DNA from: Riemerella anatipestifer | Lineage (GTDB): Bacteria; Bacteroidota; Bacteroidia; Flavobacteriales; Weeksellaceae | Direction of reading: 5' to 3' | Assembly (NCBI RefSeq): GCF_009670965.2 | Contig: NZ_CP073239.1 | Location: 1,426,001 to 1,490,000 of the forward strand | DNA length: 64,000 nucleotides | Shown here: positions 18,483 through 27,727 of the stretch, one piece after another | Layout: each line of letters opens with the position of its first letter | Numbering within the stretch: position 1 is the first letter of the stretch | The notes under the pieces: model-generated | What the model saw: the letters and a program-made list of their open reading frames with translations, nothing else | What the model was told of the DNA's origin: nothing | Database searches by the model: none | Translations under genes and position numbers: made by a program

Positions 18483-18559
18483 TTAAAGATATGAAAATTA
18501 AAAGGTTAAAACCGTGTTCTAACAATGGTAGAACACCTAGAAAAAACGATATTATTTTG

Positions 18560-18901
18560 TTAAATAGAAGGCGGTCCTCTAAGTAAGAAATAAACAATTT
18601 GATTCTGAAGGATATCCAGTGTCTTGTAGCCTATTATAAGTGCAGTAGCTACTGATACTAAAACCTCAAAATTTACCTTTTCGGGAAGTAGAGAATGTCC
18701 TGAAATGAAAAAATGACAGATAGAACAATCATCTCCCTTTAAACTGATTATCTTGTGATTCTGTTTTTGGGAAGAACTGTAATTACTATTAAAAGTTTCT
18801 TGGTGCGAGTGGAATACACTAGCCATCAGTAAAGCCAATGTGTAAACCCATGCAAGGCTTACACTTGTAACTTTTCTAAAAAAAGGCTTCCCTGAAAACA
18901 T
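18560..18901 (-). CDS. Small membrane protein with HSH and CSICHF motifs
   Basis: A 113-residue protein with two hydrophobic segments (about 13-30 and 83-100). Between them are the potential metal ligands HSHQ (residues 31-34) and DDCSICHFFISGH. Small proteins with HxH...CxxC are common beside flavobacterial TonB receptors for metals, but the family is not named. It starts only 4 nt from a TACCTTTG promoter element, so its mRNA may be leaderless, and it is the first gene of the unit reading into the receptor (77-nt gap). It could be a metal sensor or partner; function unknown. Confidence 0.6.
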   Translation of the reverse strand: MFSGKPFFRKVTSVSLAWVYTLALLMASVFHSHQETFNSNYSSSQKQNHKIISLKGDDCSICHFFISGHSLLPEKVNFEVLVSVATALIIGYKTLDILQNQIVYFLLRGPPSI

Positions 18902-18905
18902 TTTG

Positions 18906-18913
18906 CAAAGGTA
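18906..18913 (-). promoter_or_regulatory. -7 element (TACCTTTG) of the metal-uptake unit
   Basis: An exact TAnnTTTG match on the minus strand, with only 4 nt between it and the ATG at 18901. The expected transcription start falls at or next to the ATG. Confidence 0.5.
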
Positions 18914-19013
18914 AAAAAAACTTTTATTTAGTTAGGGTATAAATCAGCTATAATGAATAGATGTAGGAGTAATAATATGATATAAATCTTAAAATAATGT
19001 AGTTAAAATTTCT

Positions 19014-19021
19014 TATATTTG
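19014..19021 (+). promoter_or_regulatory. -7 element (TATATTTG) of pfkA
   Basis: An exact TAnnTTTG match, 22 nt before the pfkA ATG. Confidence 0.55.
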
Positions 19022-19043
19022 CTAGGCTAAAAAGTATTTAATT

Positions 19044-20030
19044 ATGTCAGAATCAAAGTTGAAAAGGATAGGAGTTCTTACTTCTGGAGGGGATTCTCCA
19101 GGTATGAATGCGGCGATAAGGGCAGTGGTAAGAACGGCTCATTATTATGGTATAGAATGTATGGGGATTAGAGAAGGGTACAATGGGCTTATAGAAGGGA
19201 ACATGATTAAAATGGGACCTAGGTCTGTTAAGAATATTATTAACCAAGGTGGTACAATTCTAAAATCAGCAAGGTCTAAAGAGTTTAGAACAGTAGAGGG
19301 TAGACTAAAGGCTTTTGAACAATGCCAAAAGCATGAAATTGGAGCTTTGGTTTGTATTGGTGGAGATGGTACTTTTACAGGAGCAAAAGTTTTCAACGAA
19401 GAGCATGGTATCAAGGTTGTGGGTGTACCTGGAACTATTGATAATGATATCTTCGGTACAGATTTTACAATAGGCTATGACACGGCTCTTAACACGGCTG
19501 TGGAAGCTATAGACAAAATAAGAGATACAGCAACCTCTCATAACAGAGTGTTTTTTGTGGAAGTAATGGGGAGAGATGCAGGTTTTATAGCACTTAATAG
19601 CGGTATTGCTTCGGGAGCTATAGACATTTTGATACCAGAGAGAAAGGATAGCCTAGAGGAAATGTTTGAGAATTTCCATAATGCTCAAAAACGAGGCAAA
19701 ACATCGTCTATTGTTGTGGTGGCAGAGGGTGAGCAGTTGGCTTCTACCTATGAGTTAGCCGAGAAAACTCAAAAAGAATTCCCTGATTATGACATTAGAG
19801 TGGCTATTCTAGGGCATATCCAAAGAGGCGGAATGCCTAGCTGTGCTGATAGAGTGCTGGCGAGTAGATTGGGGTATGGTGCGGTAGAAGGGCTTAGAAA
19901 AGGTCTTACTAATGTGATGGCAGGTATCAGAGCCAATCAGCTAGTTTTTACTCCAATAGAAGATGCTATTAAAAAGCACAACGAAATCAATCAAGATTTA
20001 CTGAAGATATCAGAAATTTTGGCGATGTAA
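19044..20030 (+). CDS. pfkA: ATP-dependent 6-phosphofructokinase
   Basis: A 328-residue glycolytic enzyme that phosphorylates fructose 6-phosphate. The ATP site GVLTSGGDSPGMNAAIR is at residues 10-26. GGDGT at 106-110 has the glycine typical of ATP-using rather than pyrophosphate-using enzymes. The catalytic TIDND is at 131-135 (D133), and MGRDAGFIAL is the fructose 6-phosphate loop. The length is standard for the bacterial short form. Next to gap (92-nt gap, same strand), it forms a glycolytic pair, each gene possibly with its own promoter. Confidence 0.96.
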   Translation: MSESKLKRIGVLTSGGDSPGMNAAIRAVVRTAHYYGIECMGIREGYNGLIEGNMIKMGPRSVKNIINQGGTILKSARSKEFRTVEGRLKAFEQCQKHEIGALVCIGGDGTFTGAKVFNEEHGIKVVGVPGTIDNDIFGTDFTIGYDTALNTAVEAIDKIRDTATSHNRVFFVEVMGRDAGFIALNSGIASGAIDILIPERKDSLEEMFENFHNAQKRGKTSSIVVVAEGEQLASTYELAEKTQKEFPDYDIRVAILGHIQRGGMPSCADRVLASRLGYGAVEGLRKGLTNVMAGIRANQLVFTPIEDAIKKHNEINQDLLKISEILAM

Positions 20031-20116
20031 TTTTTGGGATACGGTAAAAAAAATGTACCTTTATACCCAATAAACTTAGAAAGAAGTAAATACGAAAATT
20101 TAATTTTAAAAAATAG

Positions 20117-21127
<1,011 letters not shown>

Positions 21128-21152
21128 TTAAAGAATGAAAATACAATAAAGT

Positions 21153-21187
21153 AAAAAGGCTTACATTATTAAAATGTAAGCCTTTTT
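21153..21187. terminator. Bidirectional terminator between gap and lipA
   Basis: A perfect 15-bp stem (21153-21167 with 21173-21187), core GGCTTACATT/AATGTAAGCC, with a 5-nt loop and A and T runs at either end. Confidence 0.88.
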
Positions 21188-21192
21188 TAATC

Positions 21193-22065
21193 TTAATGGA
21201 TATGCTTTTCTGCATGGTAAGAACTTCTTACAAGTGGAGAACTCTCAACATGGCGAAATCCTAGGCTCTTTGCAAACGCACCATACTCTTCAAACTCTTC
21301 TGGAGTGATAAACCTTTTTACAGGCAAATGTTTTTTTGTGGGTTGTAAATACTGTCCAAGTGTGATAACATCTACATTTGCATTTCTAATATCCTCAATA
21401 GTTTGGAAAACTTCATCTTTCTCTTCCCCTAAACCTAGCATTATTCCTGTTTTGGTACGGCGTTGTCCTGCTTCTTTCAGATATCTTAAAACTTCTAGGC
21501 TTCTTTCATATTTTGCCTGTATCCTTACTTCTCTGGTAAGTCTTTTTACCGTTTCCATATTGTGTGAAACCACTTCTGGAGCCACTTCTACTATACGGTC
21601 GATATGCTTTGTAATTCCTTGAAAGTCGGGAATAAGAGTTTCCATTGTAGTGGTTGGCGAAATCCTACGAACGGCATTTACCGTCTCAGCCCATAGAATA
21701 GAGCCCATGTCTTTCAAATCATCTCTATCAACGGAAGTAAGCACGGCATGTTTTATTTTCATTAGTTTGATAGAACGAGCTACTTTTTCTGGTTCGTCCC
21801 AATTAACATCTAGTGGTTTTCCTGTTTTTACCCCACAAAAACCACAGCTTCTAGTGCAAATATTACCTAAAATCATAAAAGTGGCAGTGCCTTCTCCCCA
21901 ACATTCGCCCATATTAGGACAAGAACCACTTTGGCAGATAGTATTGAGTTTGTATTTGTCCACAAGGGTTCTTAACTCGCGGTAGTTTTTACCTGTGGGA
22001 AGCTTTACTCTTATCCATTTTGGTTTTTGTGTTACGGTATTGTTTTCTTGTATATTATTTTCCAT
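21193..22065 (-). CDS. lipA: Lipoyl synthase
   Basis: A 290-residue radical-SAM enzyme that inserts two sulfurs into octanoyl groups on lipoyl proteins such as pyruvate dehydrogenase E2. The auxiliary cluster ligands are C44, C49 and C55 ([12 protein letters not shown]) and the radical-SAM ligands are C70, C74 and C77 (CTRSCGFC). The C-terminal [10 protein letters not shown] holds the conserved RSSY serine. Its start overlaps the end of the sigma-factor gene by 11 nt, so the two are probably translated together. It converges with gap across a shared terminator. Confidence 0.96.
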   Translation of the reverse strand: MENNIQENNTVTQKPKWIRVKLPTGKNYRELRTLVDKYKLNTICQSGSCPNMGECWGEGTATFMILGNICTRSCGFCGVKTGKPLDVNWDEPEKVARSIKLMKIKHAVLTSVDRDDLKDMGSILWAETVNAVRRISPTTTMETLIPDFQGITKHIDRIVEVAPEVVSHNMETVKRLTREVRIQAKYERSLEVLRYLKEAGQRRTKTGIMLGLGEEKDEVFQTIEDIRNANVDVITLGQYLQPTKKHLPVKRFITPEEFEEYGAFAKSLGFRHVESSPLVRSSYHAEKHIH

Positions 22066-22612
22066 TGATGTTGTTTTTGAGTAGTTCTTTTAATACTTTT
22101 TTAGCTCTCATTATTCTTACTTTAGTATTAGAAACCGAAATATTCAATATATCCGAAATTTCTTTAATACTTTTTTCTTCAAAAAATCTTAGATTGATAA
22201 TTTCCTGATAATTAGTCTCTAAAGATTCTATAACTTTGATGATTTCTTTATCTTCTTCTTCGGAAATTAGTAACTCTTCAGGAGATTTTACTAAAGTGTT
22301 TCTAAATTCCTCCATGTATTCTATTGATGTTTCACTATCCCTACTTTTTTTTCTCCAATAGTCTATTATGGTATTTTGGGCTATGGTAAGTACCCAAGTT
22401 TTAAATTGGAAATTAGGATCGTAAAGGTCTATTTTTGATAGTACTTTAGAGAATACATTTACTGTGATTTCGTCAGCTTCTGTCTCATTTTTTACCTTTT
22501 TCATCACAAAAGAAAAAACGCTTACCCAAAACTTATTGATAAGTTTGGTCTGGGATTTTTGGTCCTTATTCTTTGCTTTTTCGATGAGGTCTAATAAAAA
22601 CTTGTCTTCCAC
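22055..22612 (-). CDS. ECF-type sigma-70 family RNA polymerase sigma factor
   Basis: About 185 residues with sigma region 2 ([20 protein letters not shown], about residues 70-89) and region 4 ([20 protein letters not shown] with an HTH, about 135-170). I take the GTG at 22612 ([14 protein letters not shown]) as the start. A TTG at 22654 gives 14 more residues but would lie upstream of the TATATTTG promoter element at 22631-22638. No anti-sigma gene is adjacent; lipA follows with an 11-nt overlap. Close relatives in Chryseobacterium-type genomes are, from memory, also linked to lipA. The regulon is unknown. Confidence 0.88.
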   Translation of the reverse strand: MEDKFLLDLIEKAKNKDQKSQTKLINKFWVSVFSFVMKKVKNETEADEITVNVFSKVLSKIDLYDPNFQFKTWVLTIAQNTIIDYWRKKSRDSETSIEYMEEFRNTLVKSPEELLISEEEDKEIIKVIESLETNYQEIINLRFFEEKSIKEISDILNISVSNTKVRIMRAKKVLKELLKNNINGK

Positions 22613-22630
22613 AGTACTGAAAATATCGTA

Positions 22631-22638
22631 CAAATATA
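22631..22638 (-). promoter_or_regulatory. -7 element (TATATTTG) of the sigma factor-lipA unit
   Basis: An exact TAnnTTTG match on the minus strand, 18 nt upstream of the GTG at 22612. It decides the start codon choice, because a longer protein from 22654 would begin upstream of the promoter. Confidence 0.5.
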
Positions 22639-22845
22639 AAGAACAAAAACTCAATAAAAAAGCAACCTATTATTTTGAAGCATTTAAACGAATAGTTGAA
22701 AAAAATAAAATTAATTATTTTGGGCGGTTAAACACTTGTTTGATTTTGTTTTTTCAAAAAAAGACTATTAAAAATGATAAATAATATATTTTATATTCAT
22801 TTTATTATTGAAATGTTAATTTTAGGTATATTTAGTGAAAAAAGT

Positions 22846-22862
22846 TTGGCACGCTTTTGACA
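22846..22862 (+). promoter_or_regulatory. Sigma-54-like -24/-12 element
   Basis: TTGGCACGCTTTTGACA resembles the sigma-54 consensus TTGGCACGNNNNTTGCA. However, the GG to -12 dinucleotide spacing is one base short and the -12 GC reads GA. It is well placed (about 36 nt) for the ATG at 22898. Confidence 0.3.
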
Positions 22863-22897
22863 TACAGACCCATGAAATCAAAAATAAATTTTTTACA

Positions 22898-23458
22898 ATG
22901 AAAATGATTAAACAAACACTTCTTTTAGCTGGTATTTTAGCAGCGGGAGTGGCAGGTGCTCAGACTAAAAGTATGAAGAACATGATTAAAGTGGGTATTA
23001 ACGCAGGTGTAGCTACAGGAGATAACACTTCTGCTAACTTGGGTGGTAACCTTTCTTATCAGCATTTGGTAACTCCAGGGTTTGGATTAGGTTTAGCTAC
23101 AGGGTACAACCACTTTTTTGCTAAAGACAACGGAGATATCAAAAATAATGATTTTGGTGTAGTTCCTGTTGCAGCACTATTTAGAGTGTATCCACAAAAA
23201 ACTGGTTTTTATGGAGGTGCTGATTTAGGTTATGGATTTATCGTAGGTAATGATAAAGTAGCTTCTAACTATACAACAGCAATGCCTGATGGTGGTTTCT
23301 ACTTAAGACCAGAAATTGGTTACCATAATAGAGATTGGAATTTCTTTATCCAATATACTAAGGTATTTACAGGAGATAACGGTAAGATTGGTAATCAAGC
23401 TTTCGATACAGGAAGTATAGGAGCAGGATTCTCTTATAACATTCCGTTAGGAGAGTAA
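22898..23458 (+). CDS. Small outer-membrane beta-barrel protein
   Basis: A 186-residue exported protein: the signal peptide MIKQTLLLAGILAAGVAGAQ is followed by an eight-strand-like barrel pattern (VGINAGVATGDN, FGLGLATGYNHFF, FYGGADLGYGFIVGN, IGAGFSYNIPLGE). It resembles the OmpW/OmpX-sized barrels common in flavobacteria, but no specific family is recognised. The start at 22898 gives a proper signal peptide. An upstream ATG-less extension to 22835 would put the promoter-like TTGGCACG inside the gene. It is monocistronic with its own terminator at 23487. Confidence 0.78.
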   Translation: MKMIKQTLLLAGILAAGVAGAQTKSMKNMIKVGINAGVATGDNTSANLGGNLSYQHLVTPGFGLGLATGYNHFFAKDNGDIKNNDFGVVPVAALFRVYPQKTGFYGGADLGYGFIVGNDKVASNYTTAMPDGGFYLRPEIGYHNRDWNFFIQYTKVFTGDNGKIGNQAFDTGSIGAGFSYNIPLGE

Positions 23459-23486
23459 AATTAGAACTTAATTAAAGTAAATAATG

Positions 23487-23519
23487 TGCGGTGTAGATTC
23501 TTCTACATCGCATTTATTT
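23487..23519 (+). terminator. Terminator of the small barrel gene
   Basis: An 11-bp stem with one G-T pair, TGCGGTGTAGA (23487-23497) with TCTACATCGCA (23502-23512), followed by a T-rich tract. Confidence 0.7.
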
Positions 23520-23535
23520 TATCGTTTCTATTAGG

Positions 23536-23567
23536 TTGAACTTTATTATAGAAAATAACTATATTTG
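23536..23567 (+). promoter_or_regulatory. Promoter of the peptide transporter gene
   Basis: TTG at 23536-23538, 21 nt, then TATATTTG at 23560-23567. It matches the Bacteroidota consensus and lies 27 nt before the ATG at 23595. Confidence 0.6.
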
Positions 23568-23594
23568 TTACCCATTAAACAAAACGATAATTTT

Positions 23595-25238
23595 ATGAAA
23601 ACAAAACATCCTAAAGGGCTACCTTTTTTATTCTTTACCGAAATGTGGGAAAGGTTTGGTTATTATCTTATTTTGGGTATTTTCGTGCTTTATATGATTG
23701 ACCCTACGGAGACAGGAGGCCTCGCTTTTGATGATAAAAATGCTGATGATATATTTGGAACTTTTATCGCTCTTACCTATCTCACGCCATTTCTTGGAGG
23801 TTTTTTAGCGGATAGATTGCTAGGTTATATTAAGGCGGTTTATATAGGAGGATTGCTTATGGGGTTAGGTTATATAGGCTTAGGAGTTTTTAAAGATATG
23901 CCCATGTTTTATACCTCATTGGGGCTTATTATTGTTGGGAATGGTTTTTTTAAACCTAGTATTTCTACACTACTTGGGAATTTGTATTCGGAAGAACCTT
24001 ATAAAGCTAATAAAGATGCGGGATACAATATTTTCTATATGGGAATAAACATTGGTGCTTTTGTCTGTAATATTATTGCGGCGTTTATGAGGAATAAATT
24101 TGGTTGGGGAGAGGCCTTTATTACCGCAGGAGTAGGAATGTTTTTGGGACTTATTATCTTTAGTCTGGGTAGAAAGCATATTTTAAATGCTAATATTCTT
24201 AAACCTGTTCAGGAAGGTGATACTAAGATTAGTGCCATACTCACAAAAGTATTTTTACCTGCGATTTTAGTGGGAGTGTTAGGTTGGTTTATTCCAGGGA
24301 ATATCTTTGGAGCAGATAGTACCGATGCGTTTATTTTTGCGTGTATTCCTGTAATTATCTTCTATGTTTCTCTTTATGTGAAAGCTAATAAGGAGGATAA
24401 AGCTCCTATTGGTGCGCTTTTAGCGATATTTGCGGTAAGTCTAATGTTTTGGGCTGTGTTTAAGCAAAACGGAACTGCACTTACGAGATGGGCAAAATAT
24501 TATACTGATAGAAGTGTGCCTTCTGTTGTAGAAAAACCTTTAGCTGACATCTATTTAGTAGATACTAAAGACTACAAAACTCAAGAAGTACCTGTGTATG
24601 ACGAGCAATATCAGGCAGTAAAAGATGCAGAAGGTAACCCTATTAAAGAACAAGGGAAGGATATCTATTTTAGAAATATAGATGAGGTACAAAAGCAAAA
24701 ATTAGAGGCTAACCCTAATGATAAGGTTTACCTTTATAATACAGAGTTATTTCAGTCCATCAATCCATTTTGGGTAATTTTGCTTACGCCAGTAGTAGTC
24801 GGCTTTTTTGTAATGCTTAGAAAGAAAGGAAAAGAGCCTACAACTCCAGCTAAAATAGTTTTAGGATTATTCATCTCTGCTCTTAGTTGTTTAGTTATGG
24901 TAGGTGCAGTATATGCAGGAGATAATGGTTTAGTAAAAGTTTCTGCTATGTGGCTCGTAGCAGCGTATGGTGTAATTACGGTTGGTGAATTATGTTTATC
25001 TCCTATGGGGTTATCTTTAGTATCCAAGCTATCACCTCCTAGAATTACAGCTCTGATGATGGGCGGATTTTTCTTATCCACAGCCATAGGTAACAAACTT
25101 TCAGGAGTACTATCTAGTATGTGGTATAGCTATGATAACAAAGCCAACTTCTTTTTGGTAAATTTTGTATTGCTTTTACTAGCAACATTGTTAGGGTTAT
25201 CAATACTGAAAAAATTGAACAAAGCAATGAAAGAGTAA
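23595..25238 (+). CDS. Proton-dependent oligopeptide transporter (POT/PTR2 family)
   Basis: A 547-residue inner-membrane proton symporter for di- and tripeptides. The family motif ExxERFxYY is present at the N-terminus (EMWERFGYY, residues 16-24), and FYMGINIGAF matches the PTR2 signature in helices 4-5. A hydrophilic insert of about 80 residues (roughly 310-395) splits the later helices, as in several Bacteroidota members. The start is the ATG at 23595 (MKTKHPKG); the TTG at 23565 overlaps the promoter. It ends 5 nt from the convergent Nudix gene, with no obvious terminator between them. Confidence 0.93.
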   Translation: MKTKHPKGLPFLFFTEMWERFGYYLILGIFVLYMIDPTETGGLAFDDKNADDIFGTFIALTYLTPFLGGFLADRLLGYIKAVYIGGLLMGLGYIGLGVFKDMPMFYTSLGLIIVGNGFFKPSISTLLGNLYSEEPYKANKDAGYNIFYMGINIGAFVCNIIAAFMRNKFGWGEAFITAGVGMFLGLIIFSLGRKHILNANILKPVQEGDTKISAILTKVFLPAILVGVLGWFIPGNIFGADSTDAFIFACIPVIIFYVSLYVKANKEDKAPIGALLAIFAVSLMFWAVFKQNGTALTRWAKYYTDRSVPSVVEKPLADIYLVDTKDYKTQEVPVYDEQYQAVKDAEGNPIKEQGKDIYFRNIDEVQKQKLEANPNDKVYLYNTELFQSINPFWVILLTPVVVGFFVMLRKKGKEPTTPAKIVLGLFISALSCLVMVGAVYAGDNGLVKVSAMWLVAAYGVITVGELCLSPMGLSLVSKLSPPRITALMMGGFFLSTAIGNKLSGVLSSMWYSYDNKANFFLVNFVLLLLATLLGLSILKKLNKAMKE

Positions 25239-25243
25239 AACGT

Positions 25244-25663
25244 TTAAGAATAAATAACTTTTAGTTTTTCAAAAACTCTTTTATCAATGGGTAGCTTAAA
25301 AGGGCATTGGTCTTTTAGAGCTACCCATTTGATATTTTCTATACTAGGCTCTTTTATTTTTAGCGATGTTAAATCTTCTATTTCTACCAAATAATAGACT
25401 GTAAGTAATTGTTCGTTATCTCTGAATTTAGAAACTAAAAAATCTTCCTGTGTGTAGAAATGTTGGGCTGATTCTACTGTTAAATTTAGCTCTTCCCAAA
25501 ATTCTCTTCGGAGACAATCTAGCAGTCCTTCTCCGTATTCTAGTCCACCGCCAGGGAGTTTGGTGAGGTCTTCTCCAGCATATTTCTCCTCTAAAGCTAA
25601 AATTTCAGATTCGTCATTCAGACAGATGCCATAAACTCGAATATTTATTTTGTCTATTTTCAT
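25244..25663 (-). CDS. Nudix hydrolase
   Basis: A 139-residue hydrolase of nucleoside diphosphates linked to another moiety. The Nudix box Gx5Ex7REUxEE is intact: G39, E45, R53-E54, E57-E58 within PGGGLEYGEGLLDCLRREFW. The residue after EE normally read as xG is LN. The substrate cannot be told from sequence. It is divergent from the gene at 25713, with overlapping promoters in a 49-nt gap. Confidence 0.9.
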   Translation of the reverse strand: MKIDKINIRVYGICLNDESEILALEEKYAGEDLTKLPGGGLEYGEGLLDCLRREFWEELNLTVESAQHFYTQEDFLVSKFRDNEQLLTVYYLVEIEDLTSLKIKEPSIENIKWVALKDQCPFKLPIDKRVFEKLKVIYS

Positions 25664-25679
25664 TAGGAAGCTTTTTTCT

Positions 25680-25700
25680 TAATTTTGTGCCACAAAGTTA
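25680..25700. promoter_or_regulatory. Divergent overlapping promoters (TAATTTTG + strand, TAACTTTG - strand)
   Basis: TAATTTTG at 25680-25687 on the plus strand serves the gene at 25713. TAACTTTG at 25700-25693 on the minus strand serves the Nudix gene at 25663. The two -7 elements are 5 nt apart back to front, so the two polymerases would compete. Confidence 0.5.
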
Positions 25701-25712
25701 AATTATTTACCG

Positions 25713-26594
25713 ATGTTCAAAAAACAAGTTATTCTTATTATTCTAGTATTTTTGGGGTTTTATAATGCCAATGCACAAGACCTTAAATTTCTAAAACTTA
25801 AAAAATACAAAGTAGCTACTCTAGACAAACAACTTAACGAAACTTCGGGGCTTATAGAAATAGGCGGGAAATTATTGTCCTTTAATGATAGTGGGAACTC
25901 GGCAGATATTTACGAAATTGACAGAGAGAGCGGTGATGTAAAAAAAATAGCCACTAATGCCACCAATTTTGATTGGGAAGCTATTAGTACCGATGGCAAA
26001 AACCTTTACATTGGCGATTTTGGGAACAATATGGGGACTAGAAGTAATCTAATGGTTTACAAAATTCCGTTTCACGATGGGGAGTCATCTCTCAAGTACG
26101 AGAAAAAAATGAGGTTCTATTATCCTAACCAAGAAGAATTCGTTCCTCTCAATAGGAAAAATAACTTTGATGCTGAATCTATGATTTACCATCAAGGCAA
26201 TATCCAAATCTTTTCTAAAGAGTGGGCTAGCTATAATACAAGGCATTATGAAATAAAAACCGATACGGAAGAAAGACAACCTGCGGTTCTTTTAGAGGAG
26301 TATCCATTGGGCTATTTGGCTACAGATGCTACTTACAAAGATGGCAAACTCTACATTATAGGTTATACTAAAAAGGCGGAGGTTTATCTTACGGTATTTC
26401 AAGAAACAGCTCCAAACAGATTTTTTGAAGCAAAACCACAGAAATATTATTTGGGTATGAGTTTCAAATTAGGTCAAATAGAAGGGATTACTGCTACGGA
26501 GGAAGGTCTTTACATTTCTGGAGAGCGTTTTAAAACCAAAATAAAAGATGTAAAACAACCGTTGTATTTTGTGCCTTACAATAAGCTGAAATAG
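25713..26594 (+). CDS. Exported protein of unknown function, beta-propeller-like
   Basis: A 293-residue protein with a signal peptide (about 1-21, ending YNANAQ). Blocks such as GLIEIGGKLLSFNDSGNSADIYEID and DGKLYIIGYT look like beta-propeller or sheet repeats. Conserved-looking features are SFNDSG, NFDWEAIS and GDFGNN, which recur in flavobacterial exported proteins of unknown role. No catalytic motif is recognised. It lies 40 nt before the polyprenyl synthase gene, which has its own promoter overlapping the stop region. Confidence 0.65.
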   Translation: MFKKQVILIILVFLGFYNANAQDLKFLKLKKYKVATLDKQLNETSGLIEIGGKLLSFNDSGNSADIYEIDRESGDVKKIATNATNFDWEAISTDGKNLYIGDFGNNMGTRSNLMVYKIPFHDGESSLKYEKKMRFYYPNQEEFVPLNRKNNFDAESMIYHQGNIQIFSKEWASYNTRHYEIKTDTEERQPAVLLEEYPLGYLATDATYKDGKLYIIGYTKKAEVYLTVFQETAPNRFFEAKPQKYYLGMSFKLGQIEGITATEEGLYISGERFKTKIKDVKQPLYFVPYNKLK

Positions 26595-26596
26595 CT

Positions 26597-26604
26597 TATA
26601 TTTG
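26597..26604 (+). promoter_or_regulatory. -7 element (TATATTTG) of the polyprenyl synthase gene
   Basis: An exact TAnnTTTG match just after the previous gene's stop, 30 nt before the GTG start. Confidence 0.55.
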
Positions 26605-26634
26605 TAGCATAATTTAATAATATTTAAGTAATCT

Positions 26635-27612
26635 GTGGCAAATATTGTAGAGGAAATAAAGCGACCGATTGGTGCGGAAATGAAACTTTTTGAACAGAAG
26701 TTTTATGAATCTATGCAGAGTAAAGTACCTTTGTTGGATAAGGTAACTCGCTTTATTGTAACTACTAAAGGTAAGCAGATGCGTCCGATGTTTGTGTTTC
26801 TGTGTGCCAAGCTCGTGGGCGATGTTAATGAGAAAACTTACCGAGGTGCTTCTATGATAGAGCTTATCCATACCGCAACACTAGTACACGATGATGTGGT
26901 GGACGAAAGTTTCAAAAGGCGAAACTTCTTTTCAATCAATGCTTTGTGGAAGAATAAAATAGCTGTTTTGGTGGGAGATTACCTTTTGTCCAAATCGGTG
27001 TTGTTATCTACTGATAATAAAGATTTTGATTTGCTATCCGTAATATCCACTACTATTAGAGAAATGTCCGAAGGAGAGTTACTTCAGTTAGAAAAAGCCA
27101 GAAAACTAGATATTACAGAGGAAGTTTATTATGAAATCATCAGACAAAAAACTGCCACTCTGATAGCGGCTTGTTGCGAGATAGGAGTTTTGTCCAATGG
27201 TGTAAATGAAACTATGGCTAAAAAGATGCGAGATTTCGGGACTTATACTGGAATGGCGTTTCAGATAAAAGATGACTTGTTTGATTATTTATCTAAAAAT
27301 ATCATAGGAAAACCTGTGGGGATAGATATAAAGGAACAGAAAATGACGCTCCCACTTATCTATACTTTGAAAAATGCCAACGAAAAAGACCGTAAATACT
27401 ATTTTGATACTATAAAACGCTACAATCATAATCCAAAGAGGGTTAAAGAACTGATTGACTTTGTGAAACAGTCGGGCGGGTTAGATTATGCCATAGGTGT
27501 TATGAAAGACTTTCAGCAAAAGGCAAAAGATATACTAGAGGAATTTCCAGATTCTGAAGCCAAAACTTCGCTCAATTTGATGCTAGATTATGTTATAGAA
27601 CGGAAGTTTTAA
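26635..27612 (+). CDS. Long-chain polyprenyl diphosphate synthase
   Basis: A 325-residue trans-isoprenyl diphosphate synthase that makes the side chain of menaquinone from isopentenyl diphosphate. The first aspartate-rich motif is DDVVD (86-90), the second DDLFD (213-217), and GKQMRP (46-51) is the substrate-binding loop. The residues before the first motif are small (ATLVH), which fits long products, so an IspB/HepT-type role is likely but chain length is inferred. The start is GTG, giving MANIVEEI. No quinone-pathway neighbour is present. Confidence 0.92.
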   Translation: MANIVEEIKRPIGAEMKLFEQKFYESMQSKVPLLDKVTRFIVTTKGKQMRPMFVFLCAKLVGDVNEKTYRGASMIELIHTATLVHDDVVDESFKRRNFFSINALWKNKIAVLVGDYLLSKSVLLSTDNKDFDLLSVISTTIREMSEGELLQLEKARKLDITEEVYYEIIRQKTATLIAACCEIGVLSNGVNETMAKKMRDFGTYTGMAFQIKDDLFDYLSKNIIGKPVGIDIKEQKMTLPLIYTLKNANEKDRKYYFDTIKRYNHNPKRVKELIDFVKQSGGLDYAIGVMKDFQQKAKDILEEFPDSEAKTSLNLMLDYVIERKF

Positions 27613-27727
27613 TATAAAAAGCAGTTTTTACATCTATGCGTGTTGGAAGGCAAATGAAAGGTATTTTTAGCTATTGAAGAATGCCTTAATAAAATAATTA
27701 AAGCGGAATATATTTAGGAGTGTAAAT

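Noticed and set aside
22612..22897. Additional gene between the sigma factor and the barrel gene
   Set aside because: The open frames here overlap the two promoters and have no convincing start or family features; the stretch is 285 nt of mostly regulatory DNA.
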